The notes: a model not told the origin generated them from the sequence alone. A stretch of 64,000 nt of DNA from Clostridium beijerinckii (GCF_036699995.1 NZ_CP144906.1:2495001-2559000); one strand, 5' to 3'. Positions 33,609-41,598 are shown, numbered from the stretch's first letter. Program-made: numbers and translations.

Positions 33609-33657
33609 AATATCGCACTATTCGTAAAACTGAGAATAGATTTGCGATATTTTTTTA
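33609..33657 (+). terminator. Terminator after the exported-protein gene
   Basis: AATATCGCACTATTC pairs with GAATAGATTTGCGATATT (one bulge), followed by TTTTTTATTT. Confidence 0.85.
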
Positions 33658-33706
33658 TTTAAGATACTGTTTCGTAATAATCTAGACAAAGAGATGAGGT
33701 AATGCA

Positions 33707-33820
33707 ATGCAAACATTAAGCAAAACAGCAGAGCAATCTAGAAAATGTCCTAATGTTAAAAATTGCAATAATAAGAGAATTGAAGCATGTGCATTAGCTG
33801 AGTTACCTAAGCAAACATAG
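33707..33820 (+). CDS. Possible 37-aa Cys-containing peptide
   Basis: MQTLSKTAEQSRKCPNVKNCNNKRIEACALAELPKQT has three cysteines, with GAGATGAGGT upstream. Translation ends at a TAG. The following 270 bases look like non-coding or decayed DNA. I recognise no family, and it may be the 5' remnant of a longer gene. Confidence 0.35.
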   Translation: MQTLSKTAEQSRKCPNVKNCNNKRIEACALAELPKQT

Positions 33821-34095
33821 ATTGCAGTACTACTAATGAATAATACAATTACACCAATTACTGGATTTAAGGTGTTGCTAATACAAATAAGAAAATTTAA
33901 AACAAGATCTATTAATGGTTTAAGTTTTGTGTTGGTTTATATTGATACTAGGGTTTATGGGAAATGATTTTTTAAATTGGAGGAATTAAATATAATTAAA
34001 AAATTTTATTATAACTATATCATCTTCATAATTGATCCACAATTAAGATGTAGAATAAACACATAAAGAGAAGACAATTGAGGGAGTGATATACA

Positions 34096-34395
34096 ATGAA
34101 AAAGAAAGTTATGATTCTAGTATTAGCAATCATAGTAACTGTAAGTGGCATGTCACTTGCATATGCAGAAGGTGGCAATAATATAGATTCTAATAAATTT
34201 AATGGACAAGATAGTGGGGTTAAATCATTATCAGATTATAGAGGAAATATGATGAGCCTGATGGGGGATGGAGTTCAATCAGATGATGATATGAATAAAA
34301 TGATTGAATTAATGAAAGAGAATGGTTTTACTGATGAAGCAAATGCTATGAAAAATAGAGATTTTAATACCATGAAAAATTTAATGGCTAACTAA
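34096..34395 (+). CDS. Secreted Met-rich protein, probably truncated by a frameshift
   Basis: 99 residues. MKKKVMILVLAIIVTVSGMSLAYA is a clear signal peptide. The mature part is Met-, Asp- and Asn-rich (YRGNMMSLMGDGVQSDDDMNKMIELMKENGFTDEANAMKNRDFNTMKNLMAN). Just after the stop, another frame continues in the same style to 34523 (DDDYSKIIDIMQNNRYGSMANMMKSVGRENMAEFHKNMVGY). A single indel near 34393 has therefore probably shortened a protein of about 140 residues. Methionine-rich secreted proteins can bind copper; that is speculative here. GAGGGAGTGATATACA precedes the ATG. Confidence 0.7.
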   Translation: MKKKVMILVLAIIVTVSGMSLAYAEGGNNIDSNKFNGQDSGVKSLSDYRGNMMSLMGDGVQSDDDMNKMIELMKENGFTDEANAMKNRDFNTMKNLMAN

Positions 34396-34624
34396 GTGAT
34401 GATGATTATAGCAAGATAATTGATATAATGCAAAATAATAGATATGGATCTATGGCTAATATGATGAAATCTGTAGGCAGAGAAAATATGGCAGAATTTC
34501 ATAAAAATATGGTGGGTTATTAATATTTAAAGTTTAAAAGAATTAAAATAGTTAAGTTCGCCTGGCACTTTTATAATAAGTATTGTATATAAATAAATTA
34601 TAAGCAATTATTTAGGCAATATTT

Positions 34625-34900
34625 ATGGATATTTTCGATTTATCGCCAGAAGAACTCACTGCCTTAACAGCGGTTCTATCTATAGGAATTGCAAAACAAT
34701 ATACTGAAGGTGACCAGTTAGGCGTATTGGCACTCTTTTTCACTAGTATAGGTGATATTCTGGCATTAATTCAACTACAGAGATTAAGTATAGCTGCGAG
34801 AGTTGAGAAGGTACAAAATGAGCAAAGTGCACAAAATACACAAAATGATAAAAGTACTCAGAATACTCAAAAACCTAATTTGAATGAAACAAAGGCTTAA
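34625..34900 (+). CDS. 91-aa membrane protein, LSPEE family
   Basis: MDIFDLSPEELTALTAVLSIGIAKQ begins a protein with one or two moderately hydrophobic helices (about 14-55). It ends in a Gln/Asn-rich tail of short repeats (NEQSAQNTQNDKSTQNTQK). The N-terminal 50 residues are paralogous to the 61-aa protein at 32669, which lacks the tail. Function unknown. The ribosome site is weak (TTAGGC). The tail repeats are probably expanded by slippage. Confidence 0.6.
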   Translation: MDIFDLSPEELTALTAVLSIGIAKQYTEGDQLGVLALFFTSIGDILALIQLQRLSIAARVEKVQNEQSAQNTQNDKSTQNTQKPNLNETKA

Positions 34901-35086
34901 CGTTAAAACATTATGTATCATTAAAATGAATATATTTTTAATATATATGTAAATGTAATAATACACAAGCTAATGTAGAATTAATAGAATAAATTAGTAA
35001 GATGAGTAGGTAGTTTTAGTGATGAGTTTAAATTTAATTGTCAACATTAAAGACATAGACCATTATATATGTTCATAAGTATAGAT

Positions 35087-35123
35087 ACAAAAGACTTTGT
35101 GTAGATTACGCGAAGTCTTTTGT
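35087..35123. repeat. Inverted repeat with 11-bp perfect arms
   Basis: ACAAAAGACTT and AAGTCTTTTGT pair around a 15-base loop. It is the first of the palindromes in the 35-42 kb zone. It lacks a good T-run. Confidence 0.7.
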
Positions 35124-35223
35124 GTATTATATTAGAGGGGAAATATAATGATATAGTAATCTCAAGTTTAAGGGAATGTAATATTTAATTTTTATATGAA
35201 TTTCTTAAGCTGATGACATTAGG

Positions 35224-35343
35224 AGAAAAGAAGGCAAGTACACTTCGCTAAATAAGTCGTTGTCCCGTAAATGATACAAGCCCATAAGGGGCTTGCACAC
35301 TTCGGGAAACGTTATTTAGCTAAATGTACATGCCTTCTTTTCT
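35224..35343. repeat. 120-bp imperfect palindrome A
   Basis: Arms of about 43 bases beginning AGAAAAGAAGGCA are complementary with a few mismatches and one small bulge. They enclose a second hairpin, CAAGCCC-ATAAG-GGGCTTG. No open frame of note lies here. The whole unit would fold as one long cruciform or RNA hairpin. Confidence 0.85.
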
Positions 35344-35528
35344 GTATTATGGTTTATTGCTGCAGATGAAGTAGAAGGTGTTACCATGGTTTTTGGTTTA
35401 TTGTGTTAATGGAGATAATGCTGCACATGCAGATTAATGTTTTTGTGAAATGTGAGAATTGGAAAAGAAAGTTAATGTTTTTATTTTCCTATGACGATTA
35501 TTTAAATTCACTTCTAAGATTCTAAACC

Positions 35529-35590
35529 AGAAAGAGTCAATATGTAATCCCAAGGAGCTTTGCTCAAGTGGAATTACATTGACACTTTCT
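35529..35590. repeat. Imperfect palindrome B
   Basis: AGAAAGAGTCAATATGTAAT pairs with ATTACATTGACACTTTCT (one mismatch and a 2-base bulge). It encloses GGAGC-TTT-GCTC. The segment AATTACATTGAC also occurs at 35981-35992. Confidence 0.8.
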
Positions 35591-35746
35591 TCAGTGGTTA
35601 ATTTAGATGTAGTGATTGGATTAAAGGCTGCGCCTCAAATCTCATGAACAGTAGAAAGCATATGAAATATAGAGTATTCTAGAGATTAAGGATAGATCCT
35701 ATTTGGTGTATTACATGATTTATGGAGAAGTGATGCATGCGCATAA

Positions 35747-35862
35747 AGAAAAGGGCGCCTTGGACTTGCAATCACAGGATAGAGATAAAGTTTATTGGAA
35801 GTTGGCAGGTCCACAATGTACTTGCTTACCTGCTAGTCCTTTTTAGTAATGGCGCTCTTTCC
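35747..35862. repeat. Imperfect palindrome D
   Basis: AGAAAAGGGCGCC pairs with GGCGCTCTTTCC. An inner pair, GCAGGT/ACCTGC, lies within. The unit runs straight into palindrome E. Confidence 0.7.
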
Positions 35863-35866
35863 GCTT

Positions 35867-35937
35867 AAGAAATCCAATCACTAAAAATAATAGAATAGAT
35901 ATTTATAAGGAAATTATTTTTAGTGATTCGGTTTCTT
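35867..35937. repeat. Palindrome E, member of an inverted pair with 41208-41272
   Basis: AAGAAATCCAATCACTAAAAATAAT and its near-complement (two mismatches; only part of it is written out here) form 25-bp arms around a 21-base loop. The reverse complement of this unit closely matches the palindrome at 41208-41272, including the loop-side TTTCC and the outer GGATTT. They are therefore two copies of one small element. Confidence 0.8.
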
Positions 35938-36195
35938 GCGCTTCAATAACACTCATTACTAATAAGGACAGGCAGAAAAGCAATTACATTGACGGCGCCA
36001 TGTGGAATAAAAGTTTTTTTAATAGTAGTTATAATGAGAGTAGAATAGATTAGACAGAGTAAATTAAAATAAGAAATTGTTCTTTGAAAACTAAATAATA
36101 TGTTATTTACAAAATGTGTTATAATATGTTCTGATAGTAGTTTTTGATAAAACAAGACAGATTTTTGTTTATAGTAGATAAAGGGAGTATTTTAA

Positions 36196-36330
36196 ATGGG
36201 ATGTATTAATATTAAGCGAATTTGGTCAGATGAAACCATGATTGAATTTGAATTTTCAGCCAATAATGCAAATATTTATTCACAATTAAATTTCTTTGTA
36301 ACTGAAAATGAATTATTAGAAATTTATTAA
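36196..36330 (+). CDS. Possible 44-aa peptide, probably truncated
   Basis: MGCINIKRIWSDETMIEFEF starts a 44-residue protein after AAAGGGAGTATTTTAA. It looks like the N-terminal strands of a larger alpha/beta protein, such as an immunity-type protein, cut short by a stop. I recognise no family. The region 35938-36195 before it has no gene that I can support. Confidence 0.4.
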   Translation: MGCINIKRIWSDETMIEFEFSANNANIYSQLNFFVTENELLEIY

Positions 36331-36427
36331 CTGAGGATCGTGCAAGTGTTCAAGGAATAGCTTTTAGAAACTAGTGTAATAATATTATAATTTTCAAGTC
36401 GCTGGTAGTGAAAATAAGAGGTGAAAT

Positions 36428-36691
36428 ATGATGGAGTATATAAAAGCACATAAATATTCATCTAATCACAGAAATCAATTGTTAAGAGATAAAAAATGTG
36501 GTTGTTTTTATTGTTTAAAAATTTTTAGTCCAAAAGAAATTGTAGATTGGGTTGAGGATATTGGTGGTACAGGTATTTGTCCGTATTGTGGCACAGATTC
36601 TATAATTAGCGAAAGTTCAGGATATCAAATAACAAAAGAATTCCTAATAGAGATGAAAAACTATTGGTTTAATAAAAACAATAATGAATAA
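36428..36691 (+). CDS. Zinc-ribbon cytoplasmic protein, conserved hypothetical
   Basis: 87 residues. HKYSSNHRNQLLRDKKCGCFYCLKIFSPKEIVDWVED, followed by GICPYCGTDSII, forms a two-knuckle zinc ribbon (C-x2-C and C-x2-C). Proteins with this opening and ribbon occur widely in bacteria as uncharacterised cytoplasmic proteins. The C-terminal helix ends KNYWFNKNN. AAGAGGTGAAAT precedes the ATG. It is isolated between palindromic DNA on the left and the leader-peptide locus on the right. Confidence 0.7.
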   Translation: MMEYIKAHKYSSNHRNQLLRDKKCGCFYCLKIFSPKEIVDWVEDIGGTGICPYCGTDSIISESSGYQITKEFLIEMKNYWFNKNNNE

Positions 36692-36789
36692 TATATTTAA
36701 TATAGTACATTATCTTAAAGAAAATCTGATATTTACATAATAGTTATAATTTAAAAAAGATAAATTTTGATTTATAAGGAAGGTGAATC

Positions 36790-36852
36790 ATGAAAATATT
36801 TTTACGTATGCACCCAAAGAATCGTTTATCCTCTGTACAACCAAAAAATTAA
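36790..36852 (+). CDS. 20-aa leader peptide upstream of the MBL-fold gene
   Basis: MKIFLRMHPKNRLSSVQPKN is encoded behind a good ribosome site (AAGGAAGGTG). Its last codons run through the 5' arm and loop of the hairpin that hides the ribosome site of the next gene. The arrangement of leader ORF, hairpin and masked RBS is that of translational attenuators such as ermC and cat leaders. Ribosome stalling in the leader would open the downstream site. The stalling signal, if any, is unknown. Confidence 0.55.
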   Translation: MKIFLRMHPKNRLSSVQPKN

Positions 36853-36873
36853 TTTTGTACAGAGGAGTGCATA
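36807..36873 (+). promoter_or_regulatory. RBS-masking hairpin before the MBL-fold gene
   Basis: CCTCTGTACAA (36830-36840) pairs perfectly with TTGTACAGAGG (36855-36865). TATGCAC (36807-36813) pairs with GTGCATA (36867-36873). The AGAGGAG ribosome site at 36861-36867 is entirely inside the stem, and the ATG follows at 36878. Confidence 0.7.
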
Positions 36874-36877
36874 TTAA

Positions 36878-37693
36878 ATGAATAGATTAAATAAGCCAAT
36901 TATTACGAAAGAAACAATCAAAGCAATGGAGGACATGTCATTTTTTACCCATGCTATGATTTTTGACGATTTACTAATTGTTGCACAAAAAGAAACGAAT
37001 TGCTTTGTATTAAAGACAAGTGATGGGCTAATAGTAATAGATGCTATTTGGCCAGCAAAGGAAGCTTTTGATGCAATAGTATCTGCTATTAAAGATGTAG
37101 GTTGGGATCCTGATACTATAAAAAAGCTGGTTTTAACTCATGGACATGTTGATCATACAGGCTGTGGAAAATGGTTTGTTGAGAAATACCATGCTTACAC
37201 ATATCTTTCTAAAATAGATGATATTTTTTGGGAGGAACATCCGACTAAGCCTGATAGACCAGAAACGTGGAAAGATTATAAAATTGATGTTTATGTTCAA
37301 GATGGTGATACCATAATATTGGGTGATAAAACAATATATGTTTATGGTACTCCTGGTCATACTCCAGGAGGATTAAGCTATATATTCCCTGTAAAAGATG
37401 ATGGTAAAATCCACATGGCAGCATTATGGGGGGCTACAACTCCACCATGGACAAAAAATGAAGTAAAACAATATCTTAAGTCCTTAGATTATTTTATTAG
37501 TGAAGCAATTAGTAAAAAAGTAGATGTGGCTCTAAGTAATCATACAGCTATAGATAATGGCTTGGAGCGTATTATATATTCAAAAGCAAGAATGGATTAT
37601 ATGCCTAATATTTATATTATTGGACAAGATGGATTTCAAAATTATTGTCAGGTGTTTAGGACATTGAGTTATGATCTGCTGGAAAGATTATAA
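36878..37693 (+). CDS. Metallo-beta-lactamase-fold hydrolase (subclass B3-like ligands)
   Basis: 271 residues. The zinc motif H88-G-H90-V-D92-H93 (LTHGHVDHTG), His161 (GTPGHTPGG) and His222 (LSNHTAIDNG) give the full ligand set in the order seen in B3 enzymes. There is no signal peptide, unlike secreted beta-lactamases, so a cytoplasmic hydrolase such as a lactonase or thioesterase is equally possible. Translation appears to be controlled by the leader peptide and hairpin upstream, which would suit inducible resistance. The substrate is unknown. Genes around it are unrelated. Confidence 0.8.
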   Translation: MNRLNKPIITKETIKAMEDMSFFTHAMIFDDLLIVAQKETNCFVLKTSDGLIVIDAIWPAKEAFDAIVSAIKDVGWDPDTIKKLVLTHGHVDHTGCGKWFVEKYHAYTYLSKIDDIFWEEHPTKPDRPETWKDYKIDVYVQDGDTIILGDKTIYVYGTPGHTPGGLSYIFPVKDDGKIHMAALWGATTPPWTKNEVKQYLKSLDYFISEAISKKVDVALSNHTAIDNGLERIIYSKARMDYMPNIYIIGQDGFQNYCQVFRTLSYDLLERL

Positions 37694-37816
37694 GTATAAT
37701 GCCAGGTCAAGAAAGTTCAATTTTGCCATAGTACTGTCACAAATCTCTTGTAATATATAAAAACAAAGTAGTTAAACATTATTTATCCACTATTAAATAA
37801 ATATTAACCAGTATTC

Positions 37817-37855
37817 AGAATGGTCTATTCACAATAATAGATCATTCTTTTTTTA
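37817..37855 (+). terminator. Terminator after the MBL-fold gene
   Basis: AGAATGGTCTATT and AATAGATCATTCT form a 13-bp stem with one mismatch, followed by TTTTTTATT. Confidence 0.85.
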
Positions 37856-38036
37856 TTATAATAAAGTTAAATCAATGTATAATTTTTATATATGTAAGTA
37901 AAGCAATATGCTAACTGCAAAGTTGCAATTGAAAATATTAAGTTATACAATAAAAAAATAAATATTGAAGAAAAAATTAGAGTAATTGTACAGTTATAAC
38001 ATGTTTTATTATTGGAAGAGTTGGGGGAAGATTATA

Positions 38037-39101
38037 TTGAAAGGTATTTGTACATTAGAACAATTACAAGATGAAGCTAGAGCGGATTTGGGATACAGAA
38101 ATGCAAATAAGGTTCCATTTCTTAAGACTAATGTTTATAAGGTAAGAAAGAGGATGGAAAAGAATAAGTCAGGAGGTTCAAAAGTAAAAGAATATGTATG
38201 GAATCACAATTTGAGGAAAAAAAATTTATCTTCATTAATCAGAGAGATCTATGATTGTGAAGAGCATTGCTTTTTGTATAAAATCTTTGGAATAGAGCAA
38301 ACCAAGTTAAAACTTGAAATTTCATTTGCTGGAGTAAAGTTGCCTAAAGAAGCATACAGTGCTTCTTTTAGTGATTATCTTGAAGTTGAAAATTTGAAAT
38401 TGCTTTCTTCAGTTGAAGATTTTGAAATAGTAATACAACCCGATTCTATTGATGAGCCTGTAAATATTGCAAGAGAATGTAATATGATAGGCGATATTAT
38501 TACAATAGATCATTTTGCACCTGGAATCTTTTTTAAATGTGACTTTGATTATGTACCCAATATAGATGGTTGGACTATTATTGAGTTTTCAGAACGAACA
38601 TTAGAGTGCAATGCATATGGATTACCAATAGACAATGATTATCCCATGTGGGTAGAATATTTGCTTACAAGTTATGTTATGTACAACATTGGAAATGAAA
38701 GATTGGCTTTTTTTTCTGCTTTTGCTGCACTAGACCAATATATAGAAATGCTATATGCAAATCTAGAAACTGCGTATTATAACTTACTGCCAAGAATAGG
38801 AAATGCTGAAGTATTTGATAAATACTGTGATAAAATTGAAAGATATCAAAATATGAATAGGCGAATTATAGATGAGAAATTTAAAGATGTAATACACGAA
38901 TGTGTTGTAGATTTTGAGAAATATGGTTATTTGTATAATAAGCTATATGACTATGAGAAAATGCGGAACAAAGTTGCTCATTGCGAAGAAGGGTATTCAG
39001 ATGGTAATTATTTAGATTTAGTGTTTGTTATTATTGAGATTATTTATTTGACAGGGACAGGAACAGAATTAGTAGATAATATTTTTGAGATATATGAGTA
39101 A
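38037..39101 (+). CDS. HEPN-like domain protein, candidate abortive-infection nuclease
   Basis: 354 residues. The C-terminal helical domain ends with R310-N-K-V-A-H315 (YEKMRNKVAHCEEGY), the R-x4-H motif of HEPN ribonucleases such as ApeA-like and AbiF-type proteins. The N-terminal 250 residues are mixed alpha/beta with no known motif. The TTG at 38037 follows GGGGGAAG and is preferred to a TTG at 37986 that lacks a ribosome site. It is monocistronic with its own terminator, inside palindrome-rich accessory DNA. A toxin or antiviral effector is plausible; no antitoxin gene adjoins. Confidence 0.55.
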   Translation: MKGICTLEQLQDEARADLGYRNANKVPFLKTNVYKVRKRMEKNKSGGSKVKEYVWNHNLRKKNLSSLIREIYDCEEHCFLYKIFGIEQTKLKLEISFAGVKLPKEAYSASFSDYLEVENLKLLSSVEDFEIVIQPDSIDEPVNIARECNMIGDIITIDHFAPGIFFKCDFDYVPNIDGWTIIEFSERTLECNAYGLPIDNDYPMWVEYLLTSYVMYNIGNERLAFFSAFAALDQYIEMLYANLETAYYNLLPRIGNAEVFDKYCDKIERYQNMNRRIIDEKFKDVIHECVVDFEKYGYLYNKLYDYEKMRNKVAHCEEGYSDGNYLDLVFVIIEIIYLTGTGTELVDNIFEIYE

Positions 39102-39102
39102 G

Positions 39103-39123
39103 AGCACCTTCGGGTGTTTTTTT
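39103..39123 (+). terminator. Terminator after the HEPN-like gene
   Basis: AGCACC-TTCG-GGTGT with a UUCG-type tetraloop, followed by TTTTTT, two bases after the stop. Confidence 0.85.
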
Positions 39124-39408
39124 AATATCTAGGGATTTTGTGTCTTTAAAACCAATTATATCAATAGTTAAGAGGCTGTTGGCTTATAAAAATATGATTA
39201 GGAATGAGCATGCGCAGCCACTTTGTTCTCTATAGAGCTAGATAATTTATGGTATATGGAAGTACCAAAAAGGAAATTTTAAACAAACTCCATTAATAAA
39301 AATAATTTCAATAAATGGATATAGCGTTGAATAAAGAAAAGTTGGATTTTAAGATTATAGTAATGGAACTTATCTAAAATAATGTTTTTTGGGAGAGCAA
39401 TTATACCA

Positions 39409-39474
39409 ATAGAAAATAAATATTGTAAAGGGGAAATTCGCTGCGCTCACCCCTGTACAATATTTATTTTCTAT
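39409..39474. repeat. Palindrome N, 20-bp near-perfect arms
   Basis: AATAGAAAATAAATATTGTA pairs with TACAATATTTATTTTCTATG. Inside lies AGGGG/CCCCT around GAAATTCGCTGCGCTCA. The bases 39124-39408 before it hold no gene that I can support. Confidence 0.85.
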
Positions 39475-39563
39475 GGAGCTTAAGTATTTGCTAAAAAAAC
39501 AACATAAGCTTGTCCTATAATTTTAGCAGTTAATTCTGTAGTTTGTGGAATATTAAAAGAAAT

Positions 39564-39600
39564 AAAATAATCCTGGAGAGGACCTCTCCAGGATTATTTT
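39564..39600. terminator. Bidirectional terminator, 37-bp near-perfect palindrome
   Basis: AAAATAATCCTGGAGAGG and its complement meet at a single central base. It serves the 58-aa gene on the minus strand, whose stop it overlaps. Confidence 0.9.
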
Positions 39601-39770
39601 ATTTCAAGTTCAAGCTGTATTGGTCTTGTATCAAGGTAATGTTCATATTCTATTTTATAGTATATGATTAATTTTCTTCTGCCATCATATGGTAGTGTAT
39701 TTACCAATGAATCAAATTGGGCTTTTGATTCAAAGCCTTTTTCTTTTATAAGCCATTTTGTAAATGTCAT
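39594..39770 (-). CDS. 58-aa TFTKWL-family small protein
   Basis: MTFTKWLIKEKGFESKAQFDSLVNTLPYDGRRKLIIYYKIEYEHYLDTRPIQLELEIK. It is paralogous to the 57-aa protein encoded just upstream: both start with (M)TFTKWL and end with YYxxxYxxYx. The layout recalls YozE/SAM-like small proteins, unverified. The ATG at 39770 after AGAAGGA is preferred to an upstream TTG. It is the second gene of a two-gene operon, 55 bases after the first. Function unknown. Confidence 0.6.
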   Translation of the reverse strand: MTFTKWLIKEKGFESKAQFDSLVNTLPYDGRRKLIIYYKIEYEHYLDTRPIQLELEIK

Positions 39771-39825
39771 TAGATCCAATCCTTCTCATATATATTTTTA
39801 ATGAGGGGTAGAGAGGAGTATTTCT

Positions 39826-39999
39826 CTAATCCCATTCAGTCTGTAGGTAATTTATAAAGTATTGATATTTTTCGTGATAATATAAATCAGTTCTTTTAGA
39901 TTCTTCTTTTGATAAGATAGAAAGCCAATCTTTATAGTGTCCGTAAGAATTAAAAGCTTCTTTAGTAGTAAGCCATTTTGTAAATGTGAAATTTCTCAT
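39826..39999 (-). CDS. 57-aa TFTKWL-family small protein, paralogue
   Basis: MRNFTFTKWLTTKEAFNSYG begins a 57-residue protein that ends YYHEKYQYFINYLQTEWD. The opening and the aromatic C-terminal pattern match the next gene in the operon, so the pair arose by tandem duplication and then diverged strongly. AGAGGATTTGAGAAAG precedes the ATG. No homologous function is known to me. Too short for many gene callers. Confidence 0.6.
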   Translation of the reverse strand: MRNFTFTKWLTTKEAFNSYGHYKDWLSILSKEESKRTDLYYHEKYQYFINYLQTEWD

Positions 40000-40161
40000 A
40001 TCTTTCTCAAATCCTCTCTTAACCTTATACTATAATTATTGCCTAAAAGGGGAACGAATATTCGTAGATACTTGTACTTATTTGTATATTTTTTTAGCTA
40101 TTTAAGTATAAGAAATTTAATTGTTGGCTAGAATATTTTAAAGATAAGGAGTGGAATAATA

Positions 40162-40326
40162 ATGGAAAATAGAAATAAAATAAAAAAAGTAAAACTACCA
40201 ACAAAGCAACTTCATGTGGAATGTGAAATTAAGTTATATGAAGACTTTGAAGCATATTGTCACAGGAATGGAAAAGATGTTAGTAAGGCGATAAGAGGAT
40301 ATATGAAACTATGCGTTGGAGAATAA
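40162..40326 (+). CDS. Ribbon-helix-helix-like small protein
   Basis: 54 residues: KVKLPTKQLHVECEIKLYEDFEAYCHRNGKDVSKAIRGYMKLCVGE. A beta-strand (QLHVECEIK), then helix-turn-helix with 'DVSKAIRGYM', matches the RHH/Arc pattern used by plasmid copy-control and antitoxin proteins. ATAAGGAGTGGAATAATA precedes the ATG. A terminator follows at 40340, so it stands alone; no toxin gene is adjacent. Confidence 0.6.
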   Translation: MENRNKIKKVKLPTKQLHVECEIKLYEDFEAYCHRNGKDVSKAIRGYMKLCVGE

Positions 40327-40339
40327 AATATAAATAATT

Positions 40340-40364
40340 AAAGTACCTAAAAGGTGCTTTTTTT
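40340..40364 (+). terminator. Terminator after the RHH-like gene
   Basis: AAAGTACC-TAAAA-GGTGCTTT (one G-T pair) followed by TTTT. Confidence 0.8.
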
Positions 40365-40450
40365 GTACATAAATAATGTCTAAAATTTCTATAAGTGGGC
40401 ATAATAAAATATGGGAGGAGAGGAACTAAAAAGAAAAGGTGGTCATAAAA

Positions 40451-40843
40451 GTGGAAAAGAGAAAATATGAATCAAAAACGCTAATCGCAGAGTACAGATA
40501 TTTAAGTGAACATGAAAAGTTCAGATTTTCTGAAACAGCTTACAGGCTAAAAGATGGATCAATAATTATTGAGTATAATGGTGCTCCTTTAAGTCTTTAT
40601 GGATTGAAATTAAGCTATAACAAGAACATAGGAAGAAAAGGAATATTTAGTGTTACAAATGATGATTATGAATTTTGGAAGTCATTTAGAGGCAGAATTG
40701 AGGAGAGCAGTTTTGTAGATTACGAAACTGAAAGAAATGATATTTTAGAAAAAGTCAGGGAAGAATATAATAATCAAATAAGTTCAGAACCAGAACACGA
40801 AAATATATTAGAAAGCCTGTCATTTGGGGAATTGCCATACTAA
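40451..40843 (+). CDS. Hypothetical 130-aa protein
   Basis: Begins with MEKRKYESKTLIAEYRYLSE if the GTG at 40451 is the start (AAAGGTGG upstream); the GTG at 40439 would overlap that site. The protein appears alpha/beta with an acidic C-terminus (ISSEPEHENILESLSFGELPY). No signal, membrane segment or catalytic motif is seen, and I recognise no family. A small hairpin, TAGGGG-GAGAAA-TCCCCTA, follows at 40849-40867, before palindrome F. Confidence 0.6.
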   Translation: MEKRKYESKTLIAEYRYLSEHEKFRFSETAYRLKDGSIIIEYNGAPLSLYGLKLSYNKNIGRKGIFSVTNDDYEFWKSFRGRIEESSFVDYETERNDILEKVREEYNNQISSEPEHENILESLSFGELPY

Positions 40844-40880
40844 GTACATAGGGGGAGAAATCCCCTACAAATATAACAAT

Positions 40881-40942
40881 AATAAGGACAAGCACTTTAG
40901 CACCAGAAACCTATGATTAAAGAAAATAGTGCAAGCCTTATT
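40881..40942. repeat. Imperfect palindrome F
   Basis: AATAAGGACAAGCACT pairs with AGTGCAAGCCTTATT (two mismatches). AATAAGGACA also appears at 35961-35970, next to palindrome E. Confidence 0.75.
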
Positions 40943-41009
40943 CATAAATATTAGAAATATATTAAAAACAGCATGTCCAACGGAGCACCATAATATCACA
41001 TAGATTTTT

Positions 41010-41104
41010 CATATTAACTTTACTTATTTATTTAAAAGGTCGGTCAAGACCGAAAGCAAAGCGTGTCTTGAGCTACATTTTAAATAAATGTACCATGTTA
41101 TATG
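41010..41104. repeat. Imperfect palindrome G
   Basis: Arms of about 40 bases, CATATTAAC...TTATTTAAAA...GGTCAAGAC against GTCTTGAGC...TTTTAAATAA...GTTATATG, are complementary with several mismatches around a short GC-richer loop. Confidence 0.7.
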
Positions 41105-41207
41105 AAAAAAGCTATATAAAAGATATAATCTAGAGTTTATTAATGGGGGCGGTCTTGGACTGGCTTTTTCCAATACCTCTACATAATTAAAAGTAGATAA
41201 TAGATCT

Positions 41208-41272
41208 GAAAATCGTATCATTAAAAATAATTTCCCAGTAATACAACTTATTATTTTTAGTGATTGGATTTT
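41208..41272. repeat. Palindrome E', inverted copy of 35867-35937
   Basis: GAAAATCGTATCATTAAAAA pairs with the right arm TTTTTAGTGATTGGATTTTT. It aligns with the reverse complement of palindrome E over about 65 bases. Confidence 0.75.
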
Positions 41273-41330
41273 TAGAGCGTAAAAAATATATAGTCAAACA
41301 TTATAGTAATAAACTTAAGCCTGTACAAGA

Positions 41331-41383
41331 TAGGCATGCCGTCACATTACTTACTTTCTCATGCTATTGTGATGGCATGTCTA
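41331..41383. repeat. Imperfect palindrome H
   Basis: TAGGCATGCCGTCACATTA pairs with TATTGTGATGGCATGTCTA (a few mismatches). Confidence 0.7.
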
Positions 41384-41598
41384 AGCCCCAAAAAATTCTT
41401 GTCAGCTTGTCTGACCAACTAAACATTATCTTCACATTTTCATATACCAGAAAAAATAAATTATAATGAACTAAAAAAAGAACTATAAACAAAAGTTCCA
41501 GTCAGAGGGATGGATTAGTATTCTTATACATGCTTTAAAGAATGAATATATATACATGATTATACATTTTAATTTATTCATGAAAATCTCAATCCCGA

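Noticed and set aside
35943..36155. Minus-strand 70-codon frame
   Set aside because: Overlaps palindrome borders, has no ribosome site and a composition typical of non-coding AT-rich DNA.
41260..41466. Plus-strand 68-codon frame
   Set aside because: It runs through two palindromes and lacks a ribosome site; probably chance.
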